Translations under genes and position numbers: made by a program
Notes under the pieces: generated by a model
The model's input: only the letters and a program-made list of their open reading frames with translations
What the model was told of the DNA's origin: nothing
Databases searched by the model: none
Shown here: positions 1-4,908 of the stretch, in pieces
Position numbering within the stretch: the first letter of the stretch is position 1
How the letters are laid out: each line of letters opens with the position of its first letter
Assembly (NCBI GenBank): GCA_023386255.1
Contig: JAEWKB010000093.1
Coordinates: 1 to 5,009 of the forward strand
DNA: 5,009 nt
DNA from: Bacteroidota bacterium
GTDB taxonomy: Bacteria > Bacteroidota > Bacteroidia > Flavobacteriales > Flavobacteriaceae
Reading direction: 5' to 3'

Positions 1-477
1 GTCTTCCGCAGTTATCAGGATACCATACTTTTAGTAGATAAAGGCGAAAAGCAGGTAAGCAGCACCGTGGGCCACGACCTTATGCACGGCCACCCTTTCG
101 CGCAGCAACGGTTTGCACAGGCGCATGAAAACCTTTCAGCTATAAAAACTGCGCTTACCGAAGGCAATGTTGATGTGTTCATGAACATTGTGGAAAGCGA
201 GGCGCTAACCCTGCATGCGATGATGATGACGTCTCAGCCGTACTTTATCCTGATGAAGCCCAACACGCTGGAGATCATCAACAGGATATGGAAATTCAGG
301 GCCGAAAAAAAAGTACCGGTTTGCTTTACGCTTGATGCAGGGGCAAACGTGCATGTGCTGTATCCCGAAAACGATGCAGCAAAAGTTTTGGAATTTATTA
401 AGAATGAATTACTTGGCTATTGCCAAAACAGTCAGTACATTTGCGATGTAATTGGCGCGGGAGCGCAAAAATTGTAA
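1..477 (+). CDS. mvaD: Diphosphomevalonate decarboxylase, C-terminal part (5' end outside window)
   Basis: The reading frame is open from base 1 with no start inside the window, so this is the last 158 residues of a protein that is usually about 320-400 residues long. MvaD phosphorylates and decarboxylates mevalonate 5-diphosphate to isopentenyl diphosphate, using ATP, in the cytoplasm; it is the last step of the mevalonate pathway to the C5 unit. Family marks visible here are the KQVSSTVGH segment (visible residues 17-25), followed by HPFAQQRF, and the LDAGAN segment around visible residue 112. Its Asp corresponds to the conserved catalytic Asp of GHMP-type decarboxylases, although most relatives read DAGPN, so Ala replaces Pro here. 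The internal ATG at 82 is not a start, because conserved sequence continues upstream of it. The kinase gene follows after 62 bp. The mvaD identity is secure; the substrate (mono- or diphosphate) is inferred from family. Confidence 0.93.
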   Translation, partial: VFRSYQDTILLVDKGEKQVSSTVGHDLMHGHPFAQQRFAQAHENLSAIKTALTEGNVDVFMNIVESEALTLHAMMMTSQPYFILMKPNTLEIINRIWKFRAEKKVPVCFTLDAGANVHVLYPENDAAKVLEFIKNELLGYCQNSQYICDVIGAGAQKL

Positions 478-484
478 TACTAAA

Positions 485-517
485 TTTAACAATCTGCCGT
501 TTTTTACCGTACCTTTA
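485..517 (+). promoter_or_regulatory. Possible Bacteroidota-type promoter before the GHMP kinase gene
   Basis: The 62-bp gap after mvaD contains TTTA (485-488), a 21-nt spacer and TACCTTTA (510-517). The Bacteroidota consensus is TTTG near -33 and TAnnTTTG near -7, so each box differs from it by a final G to A. The implied start of transcription lies about 15 nt before the kinase ATG at 540. The match is imperfect, and the kinase may simply be co-transcribed with mvaD. Confidence 0.35.
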
Positions 518-539
518 TACTGTAATACACAAGAACAAA

Positions 540-1478
540 ATGAAAGGACCATTATTTTACTCTAAAATCCTTCTGTTCGGGGAGTATGGAATTATTAAAG
601 ATTCCAAAGGATTATCCATTCCCTATAATTTTTACAACGGTGCCCTGAAGAGGGACATCAATACTTCTGAAGAAGCTCTTAGATCCAATAACAACCTGAA
701 GCGTTTTGCATCCTATCTTGCCGACCTGCAGGAAGAGCAGCCGGAGCTGGTACAGTTTGACCTGGAGGCTCTAAACAGGGATGTGGAGCAGGGTATGTAT
801 TTTGACTCTACAATCCCCCAAGGGTATGGCGTGGGCAGCAGTGGTGCGCTTGTAGCCGCTATTTATGACCGCTATGCCAAAGATAAAATAACAGTACTTG
901 AGAACCTAACCCGCGACAAGCTGCTTCAGCTTAAAAAGATATTCGGGCAGATGGAAGCGTTCTTCCACGGCAGGAGCTCCGGGCTCGACCCGCTTAACAG
1001 CTACCTGAGCATCCCGATACTTATCAATTCGCAGGATAATATAGAAACTACCGGCATACCAAGCCAGGCTGCCGACGGTAAAGGTGCAGTGTTTCTTTTA
1101 GACAGCGGCATAGTGGGTGAAACCGCACCTATGGTATCCATCTTCATGGAGAATCTGAAGGAGAAAGGTTTCCGTGATATGTTTAAAAAGGAATTTGCCA
1201 AATATACTGATGCCTGTGTGGACAACTTCCTGCACGGCGACTTTAAATCGCTTTTTGCTAATACCAAGAAACTGAGCAAAGTGGTACTAAACAACTTTAA
1301 GCCGATGATACCGGAGCAGTTCCATGAGCTGTGGCAGAAAGGTATTGAAACCAACGATTACTACCTGAAGCTTTGCGGATCAGGGGGCGGCGGTTACATC
1401 CTTGGCTTTACCGAAGACCTGGACAGGGCTAAGAAATCGCTTGAAGGGCATAAGCTTGAAGTAGTCTACCAGTTTTAA
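540..1478 (+). CDS. mvk: Mevalonate kinase-type GHMP kinase
   Basis: This 312-residue GHMP-superfamily kinase most likely phosphorylates mevalonate with ATP in the cytoplasm, early in the pathway that the adjacent MvaD completes. Motif 1 is KILLFGEY at residues 9-16. Motif 2, the phosphate-binding loop, is PQGYGVGSSGAL at 93-104. Motif 3 is the Gly-rich GSGGGG at 280-285. E139 and D150 are spaced like the catalytic Glu and Asp of mevalonate kinases (E, ten residues, D, with HG and SG-D between). The start at 540 gives motif 1 close to the N-terminus, as is usual; the frame is open further upstream to an ATG at 420, but those 40 residues overlap the mvaD end and look unrelated to the family. 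The leader is A-rich (ACAAGAACAAA) without a Shine-Dalgarno sequence. The alternative is a phosphomevalonate kinase role; family membership is certain, the exact substrate less so. Confidence 0.88.
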   Translation: MKGPLFYSKILLFGEYGIIKDSKGLSIPYNFYNGALKRDINTSEEALRSNNNLKRFASYLADLQEEQPELVQFDLEALNRDVEQGMYFDSTIPQGYGVGSSGALVAAIYDRYAKDKITVLENLTRDKLLQLKKIFGQMEAFFHGRSSGLDPLNSYLSIPILINSQDNIETTGIPSQAADGKGAVFLLDSGIVGETAPMVSIFMENLKEKGFRDMFKKEFAKYTDACVDNFLHGDFKSLFANTKKLSKVVLNNFKPMIPEQFHELWQKGIETNDYYLKLCGSGGGGYILGFTEDLDRAKKSLEGHKLEVVYQF

Positions 1479-1481
1479 CCT

Positions 1482-2060
1482 GTGCCCCAAAATTTTTCTA
1501 TCCTTAACGCGCTGCTGCTCTCTGTATTTACAGGGTTTGGCATTGTTGTTCCCATAGTTGCCTTACTCCGCACCTCTAATCTTAAGAAAATAGCGGTTAA
1601 AGAAGCTTTTATACTCAGCGCCATACAGGTGCTGCGTGTTGCGGGGATATTGTACTTTGTCTTGTTTTGTGTTGATGCTTATTTTCAGTACCAGGCGACT
1701 AATGGAAGCGCATCACTTGTAACGGTACAACTGCCTATGTTTGGGCCTTACTGGCTCGTCTATTGGGCACCTGCCTTTATGTACCTGTTGCTTTCGCAAT
1801 TGTTCTGGATAAAGAGGCTGTACATAAAAAAAGCAGCTTTAATAACCTTGGCGATAATGCTGCTGATACTGCCCTCTAAACATTTATTAATCATCATTAC
1901 AACCATTCACAGAGATTATTTGCCGGGCAACTGGATGATGTACCAAGGCGATTTTGTTGTAAAGCTGCTTCTTAATATTGTTGTTTTCATATTCGTTGTC
2001 TTTGCTGTTATGGCAGGAACAGGCAAATTGAAGAAACTGGCGGAGATAAATGAAAAATAG
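1482..2060 (+). CDS. Five-helix integral membrane protein of unknown function
   Basis: I do not recognise this 192-residue protein. Hydrophobic segments at about residues 8-29, 43-66, 88-110, 118-141 and 157-179 suggest five membrane-spanning helices in the inner membrane, with basic loops at 34-40 (NLKK, VK) and 110-117 (IKRLYIKK) that would face the cytoplasm by the positive-inside rule. The helix 3 region is aromatic-rich (FGPYWLVYWAP). The only usable start is GTG at 1482, because the frame is closed by the kinase stop codon two codons earlier and no ATG occurs until about residue 86. The gene starts 3 nt after the kinase stop, in the same frame, so translation is probably coupled. Its end overlaps the next gene by 11 nt. 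G+C is lower than in the enzyme genes (two 60-base lines counted by hand gave 40% and 32%). Nothing in the sequence indicates a substrate. Confidence 0.75.
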   Translation: MPQNFSILNALLLSVFTGFGIVVPIVALLRTSNLKKIAVKEAFILSAIQVLRVAGILYFVLFCVDAYFQYQATNGSASLVTVQLPMFGPYWLVYWAPAFMYLLLSQLFWIKRLYIKKAALITLAIMLLILPSKHLLIIITTIHRDYLPGNWMMYQGDFVVKLLLNIVVFIFVVFAVMAGTGKLKKLAEINEK

Positions 2061-2565
2061 TAATGCCAGGCACATTCTTATATTTCTTTTTCTGATGTTC
2101 TTTTGTAGAATATATGGTCAGGAAATGACATCCCGTATAAAAACCGATGAAGTTATTACTTCTTATTTTTCGAAATATTTCAACAATAAAATCCTTGCAT
2201 TCTCTATTAATGATCTGTATTATCTTGTTATTATAGAAAATGATCTTAAATATGAAGAGTACTATATCAGTCTTGATACTCTTTCTAAATCTTTTCAACG
2301 TCCTAGACTAATAGATATAAAACAGAATGATTCATTGCTGAAAGAGGCTTTTAAACTAAGTAATTATCATACGGATTTTATTGATATAAAATCAGATTAT
2401 TATAAGGAGGGAGTGAAAAATTTAATGGGTAGCTCAACTTATTTTGTTCTTTATGATGAAAAAAGAATCAGGTATGGTGAGTCAAAACTAAATGTTATAA
2501 TTGAGCCTAACCCTATTTATAAAGAAGTATACTTATACCTCGTAAAAACGATAATTGCGCAATAG
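2050..2565 (+). CDS. AT-rich small secreted or periplasmic protein, unknown function
   Basis: This encodes 171 residues that I do not recognise. The N-terminus is a plausible Sec signal peptide: a basic start (MKNSNARH), a hydrophobic core at residues 9-18 and a likely cut after G23 (IYG, then QEM), a pattern common in Bacteroidota. C19 is preceded by Phe-Phe and is not a lipobox. The mature part of about 148 residues is rich in Lys, Tyr, Ile, Asp and Asn, has no Cys and no further membrane segment, and reads as a small mixed alpha/beta domain. Its ATG lies inside the last codons of the membrane-protein gene (11-nt overlap), so the two are probably co-translated. Hand-counted G+C over 2101-2520 is about 27%, against roughly 50% in parts of the enzyme genes on either side, which suggests a lineage-specific or acquired gene. 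That the gene is real is supported by the intact signal peptide and the overlap; no function is proposed. Confidence 0.7.
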   Translation: MKNSNARHILIFLFLMFFCRIYGQEMTSRIKTDEVITSYFSKYFNNKILAFSINDLYYLVIIENDLKYEEYYISLDTLSKSFQRPRLIDIKQNDSLLKEAFKLSNYHTDFIDIKSDYYKEGVKNLMGSSTYFVLYDEKRIRYGESKLNVIIEPNPIYKEVYLYLVKTIIAQ

Positions 2566-2620
2566 CAGCTTTATTATCATTCACTGTCGTCGATCACAAA
2601 CTGACTTAATCTTGCTAAAA

Positions 2621-2661
2621 CTCTATAAACCTCAATGTCTCTCTATAAAATCAAGATTCTC
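2621..2661 (+). repeat. Imperfect 20-bp tandem duplication in the intergenic gap
   Basis: CTCTATAAA occurs at 2621-2629 and again at 2641-2649, an exact 9-bp match 20 bp apart. The bases after each copy are also similar (CTCAATGTCT and ATCAAGATTCT), so this looks like a decayed tandem duplication. It lies in the 223-bp non-coding gap between the AT-rich gene and the prenyltransferase gene. No function can be assigned. Confidence 0.35.
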
Positions 2662-2689
2662 CTATCGGTCCAAATGAAGTATTACCACA

Positions 2690-2715
2690 ACTTTTTCACT
2701 TTACTTTGTAACTTT
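2690..2715 (+). repeat. Degenerate ACTTT repeats
   Basis: ACTTT occurs four times in 26 bp (2690-2694, 2698-2702, 2703-2707, 2711-2715) within a pyrimidine-rich tract that runs to about 2740. ACTTT-type short repeats resemble the TTTG-containing promoter boxes of this phylum, so the tract may act as, or derive from, promoter-like sequence. This is an observation on composition, with no demonstrated role. Confidence 0.35.
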
Positions 2716-2742
2716 CAACTCAGCCTTTCTCCCTATCTTTAC
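2705..2742 (+). promoter_or_regulatory. Possible promoter for the UbiA-family prenyltransferase gene
   Basis: TTTG at 2705-2708 is followed by a 25-nt spacer and TATCTTTAC at 2734-2742. The -7 box differs from the Bacteroidota consensus TAnnTTTG only at the last G, and the spacer is slightly longer than the usual 17-23 nt. Transcription would begin near 2748, giving a leader of about 40 nt. The gap of 223 bp before the gene makes a separate promoter likely, though the exact boxes are uncertain. Confidence 0.4.
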
Positions 2743-2788
2743 CATACTAAAAACCGTAAGTAACAGTTTACAATACTAAAAGATTTTT

Positions 2789-3703
2789 ATGGCTTCAAGG
2801 AAAACGCGGCTCACACTCATGAAGGTCCTCAGCCTGTTCTCGGTAGTGCGTGGCTATAATATTCCGGTAATAGCGCTGGCGCAGTATCTTTCAGCCATAT
2901 TTATCCTGGCGCCTGAGCGAAGGGCGCTTGATGTATTGATGGACCCTAACCTGTTCCTTATCGTTTTAGCCTCATCGCTAACTATTGCTTCAGGCTATAT
3001 CATCAATAACTTTTACGACGCGCAAAAGGATCTTATCAACCGTCCTAAAAAGTCGATGCTCGACAGGCTGGTGAGCCAGCAAACCAAGCTGCACGTGTAC
3101 TTCGCGCTCAATATACTGGTAACGCTGCTGGCATTTTTAGTATCGTGGCGGGCAGCTGTGTTTTTTTCGGCGTACATTTTCCTGATATGGTTCTACTCCC
3201 ACAAGCTCAAGAAGTATCCTGTTATTGGCAATCTTACTGCGGCATTGCTGGCGGTGCTGCCTTTCTTTGGTATCCTGATGTATTACAAGAACTTCTATGA
3301 AGTTATATTTGCCCACGCTACGTTCCTGTACTTGCTCATCCTTACGCGCGAGCTTATAAAAGACCTGGAGAACATACCGGGCGACCTTGTGGCCAACTAC
3401 CGTACCATTCCTGTAATGTTTGGCGAAGCCGTGTCTAAAAGGCTCATAACGGCGCTGACTTTCCTTACTATAATACCGGTTTACCTGCTCATTGATGTTT
3501 ATGATGTGGGGTACATGGACATTTACTTTTACGCCGGGATGATCATCATCATTTACTTCCTTATCCTATTGTGGAAAGCAGAAAGCCAAAAGCAATACCT
3601 GAAGCTGCACAATATCCTGAAGTTCCTTATCGTGACGGGGGTGTTCTGTATTGTGCTTATAGACCCGGCAGTACTGATAAACGGCCGCGACCTGCTGTAC
3701 TGA
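2789..3703 (+). CDS. UbiA-family prenyltransferase, (di)geranylgeranylglyceryl phosphate synthase-like
   Basis: This 304-residue inner-membrane enzyme belongs to the UbiA superfamily, which moves a polyprenyl group from its diphosphate to an acceptor using Mg2+. The first Asp-rich motif is N73-xxx-D77-xxx-D81 (NNFYDAQKD), followed by INRP. The second is KDLENIPGD at 191-199, with D192 and D199 present but N195 where many relatives have Asp. The conserved YRTIPVMFG follows at 204-212. About eight or nine hydrophobic helices are visible. Flavobacterial relatives are usually annotated as geranylgeranylglycerol-phosphate geranylgeranyltransferase, which would make an archaeal-type ether lipid core; that assignment comes from homology and the acceptor here is unproven. 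The mevalonate genes upstream fit a supply role. The start at 2789 follows an A/T-rich leader; M11 (MKVLSLF) is a possible alternative start. Menaquinone or other quinone prenylation is the main alternative. Confidence 0.85.
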   Translation: MASRKTRLTLMKVLSLFSVVRGYNIPVIALAQYLSAIFILAPERRALDVLMDPNLFLIVLASSLTIASGYIINNFYDAQKDLINRPKKSMLDRLVSQQTKLHVYFALNILVTLLAFLVSWRAAVFFSAYIFLIWFYSHKLKKYPVIGNLTAALLAVLPFFGILMYYKNFYEVIFAHATFLYLLILTRELIKDLENIPGDLVANYRTIPVMFGEAVSKRLITALTFLTIIPVYLLIDVYDVGYMDIYFYAGMIIIIYFLILLWKAESQKQYLKLHNILKFLIVTGVFCIVLIDPAVLINGRDLLY

Positions 3704-3708
3704 TAATA

Positions 3709-3742
3709 TTTGCATTCAGCGGCAATTATAGTGTATCTTTGC
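3709..3742 (+). promoter_or_regulatory. Strong Bacteroidota-type promoter for the pseudouridine synthase operon
   Basis: TTTG at 3709-3712, a 21-nt spacer and TATCTTTGC at 3734-3742 match both boxes of the Bacteroidota housekeeping promoter (TTTG and TAnnTTTG) exactly. The predicted transcription start is near 3748, only about 12 nt before the ATG at 3760, so the leader is very short and has no Shine-Dalgarno sequence. It begins 6 nt after the prenyltransferase stop, with no visible terminator between, so some read-through from upstream is also likely. Confidence 0.75.
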
Positions 3743-3759
3743 GCAATAAATTCATTATA

Positions 3760-4683
3760 ATGGCTTACGGCAATACAAATAAGGGTAACGCTTCAGGAAA
3801 AGGCGGAGACAGGAAAAAAAGCGGCCCCGCAGGCAAATCGTCAGGCAGGCCTGCACCAAAATCAGGTGCGGGAGGAGAACGCAATAAAGATGGTTTTTCT
3901 AAACCAAAGCAGGGTTTTACTAAAAAGAAGTATGAAAAAAAGGAGGCCCCTGCTCCTAAGGCAGCAAGCAACCCAAATGAGCTTAGACTGAACAAATACA
4001 TTTCTAACGCGGGCGTGTGCTCAAGGCGTGATGCTGATATTTACATACAGAGCGGCAACGTAAAAGTGAACGGGCAGGTAGTAACCGAAATGGGCTATAA
4101 AGTACAGCTGAGCGATAAGGTGGAGTTTGACGGGAAGGTACTGAACCCTGAGCCGAAAGAGTACATATTGCTGAACAAGCCCAAAAACTTTAGTACTGCC
4201 GGTGATGCTGAAACAAGCCTGCGCAACGTTATGGAACTGGTGCGAAATGCTACCGATGCCAAAATACAGCCCATAGGCCGTATGGATGCCACAACAACCG
4301 GTTTGCTGATATTTACTAATGATAATGACATGGTGCGTAAATTTTCACAGCCAAACCAAAAGTCGTTTAAGATATACCAGGTTTCACTGGACAGGAACCT
4401 GAAGTTTGAAGACCTTGAAAAAATGAGCCAGGGCGTAACGCTTGACGGGCACCGCCTGTTTATTGATGAGGTGAGCTATATTGAAGGCCAGCCAAAAACC
4501 GAGGTAGGCATTAAGCTGCGTACGCCAAATGTAAAAGTGGTTCGTGCTATATTTGAAAGCTTCAAATATGATGTGCTTAAGGTAGACCGCGTATCATTTG
4601 CAGGGCTTACCAAAAAGAACCTGCCGCGGGGTAACTGGCGTTTTCTTACCGAGCAGGAAGTTATAAATTTAAAAAATATATAA
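3760..4683 (+). CDS. rluB: rRNA pseudouridine synthase, RsuA/RluB family, with basic N-terminal tail
   Basis: This 307-residue protein converts a specific uridine in ribosomal RNA to pseudouridine in the cytoplasm. Residues 75-122 form an S4 RNA-binding domain (LRLNKYISNAGVCSRRDAD, then GNVKVNG). The catalytic domain follows, with LLNKPKNFSTA at 137-147 and the active-site motif GRMDATTTGLL at 173-183, where D176 is the catalytic Asp. Most of the family read GRLD, so Met replaces Leu. Residues 1-73 are a Gly/Lys/Ser/Pro-rich, strongly basic, probably disordered tail. The ATG at 3760 is chosen because it sits just behind the promoter; the frame is open upstream, but that part overlaps the prenyltransferase gene out of frame. 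RluB would target the 23S rRNA peptidyl-transferase region, while RsuA targets 16S; sequence alone does not separate these firmly. Its stop overlaps the next start by one base (TAATG). Confidence 0.9.
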   Translation: MAYGNTNKGNASGKGGDRKKSGPAGKSSGRPAPKSGAGGERNKDGFSKPKQGFTKKKYEKKEAPAPKAASNPNELRLNKYISNAGVCSRRDADIYIQSGNVKVNGQVVTEMGYKVQLSDKVEFDGKVLNPEPKEYILLNKPKNFSTAGDAETSLRNVMELVRNATDAKIQPIGRMDATTTGLLIFTNDNDMVRKFSQPNQKSFKIYQVSLDRNLKFEDLEKMSQGVTLDGHRLFIDEVSYIEGQPKTEVGIKLRTPNVKVVRAIFESFKYDVLKVDRVSFAGLTKKNLPRGNWRFLTEQEVINLKNI

Positions 4684-4907
4684 TGAAAAGGTTCTTGTCG
4701 CTGATTATTATTGGCTTACTTGCTCTTGCAGGCTGCTCTGATGACGATAACAATAATAATGATAAATGTACCTGTACTGCTCAATACACTATGTGCGGTG
4801 GTGAGGTACAGACATTTCCGGATACAGAAATAGATTGTGAAACGGGTGCAGTAGTAGGCATTCCTACATTTGACCCTTGTGCCAGCTTTACAGGCTGCCT
4901 TGATTGA
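4683..4907 (+). CDS. Small cysteine-rich lipoprotein, probably surface-exposed
   Basis: This is a 74-residue predicted lipoprotein of unknown function. The signal peptide is MKRF plus a hydrophobic core, ending in the lipobox LALAGC, with C18 as the lipidated residue. Right after it comes S-D-D-D (19-22), then four Asn. Acidic residues just after the lipidated Cys are the known lipoprotein export signal of Bacteroidota, so outer-membrane surface display is likely. The mature part has six more cysteines (29, 31, 38, 52, 66, 72), an even number in only 44 residues, suggesting up to three disulfides or a metal site. The Asn stretch is mostly AAT codons and may vary in length between strains. The ATG shares one base with the pseudouridine synthase stop, and the next gene begins 1 nt after its own stop, so all three are probably one operon. 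I do not recognise a family. Confidence 0.8.
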   Translation: MKRFLSLIIIGLLALAGCSDDDNNNNDKCTCTAQYTMCGGEVQTFPDTEIDCETGAVVGIPTFDPCASFTGCLD

Positions 4908-4908
4908 T

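Noticed and set aside
305..312. A8 run in mvaD as a frameshift or slippage site
   Set aside because: The frame is intact on both sides and reads conserved family sequence through to the stop, so nothing indicates a broken or programmed frame.
420..539. Upstream in-frame extension of the kinase to an ATG at 420
   Set aside because: The extra 40 residues overlap the mvaD end in another frame, look nothing like a GHMP kinase N-terminus, and the ATG at 540 places motif 1 at the expected position behind an A-rich leader.
1001..1354. Open frame on the - strand opposite the kinase gene
   Set aside because: It is antisense to clear kinase motifs and its translation shows no recognisable domain; it is a by-product of codon use on the + strand. 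The same applies to - strand frames at 3765-4001, 4095-4331 and 4716-4958.
2104..2106. C19 of the AT-rich gene product as a lipoprotein cysteine
   Set aside because: It is preceded by Phe-Phe rather than a small residue, so there is no lipobox; a signal peptidase I site after G23 fits better.
2008..2298. Open frames on the - strand opposite the membrane-protein end and the AT-rich gene (1887-2075, 2008-2298)
   Set aside because: The + strand frame has a signal peptide and a coupled start, while the - strand products are Lys/Ile-rich sequence without domain features.
2404..2427. Shine-Dalgarno-like AAGGAGG followed by an ATG inside the AT-rich gene
   Set aside because: The ATG is in frame and would give only a C-terminal fragment. 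Bacteroidota rarely rely on Shine-Dalgarno sequences, so chance is the simpler explanation.
2554..2563. Perfect 10-bp palindrome ATTGCGCAAT at the end of the AT-rich gene
   Set aside because: It encodes the last residues and the first base of the stop codon, has no loop and is not followed by a T-run, so it is not a terminator. A 10-bp palindrome alone is weak evidence for an operator.
2695..2757. Short - strand frame in the intergenic gap, starting near 2746
   Set aside because: It is only about 14 codons long with no recognisable start context or similarity, and overlaps the probable promoter of the prenyltransferase gene.
3571..3759. Upstream in-frame extension of the pseudouridine synthase into the prenyltransferase gene
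   Set aside because: It would overlap the prenyltransferase by more than 130 bp out of frame and would lie upstream of the consensus promoter. The ATG at 3760 is much better placed.
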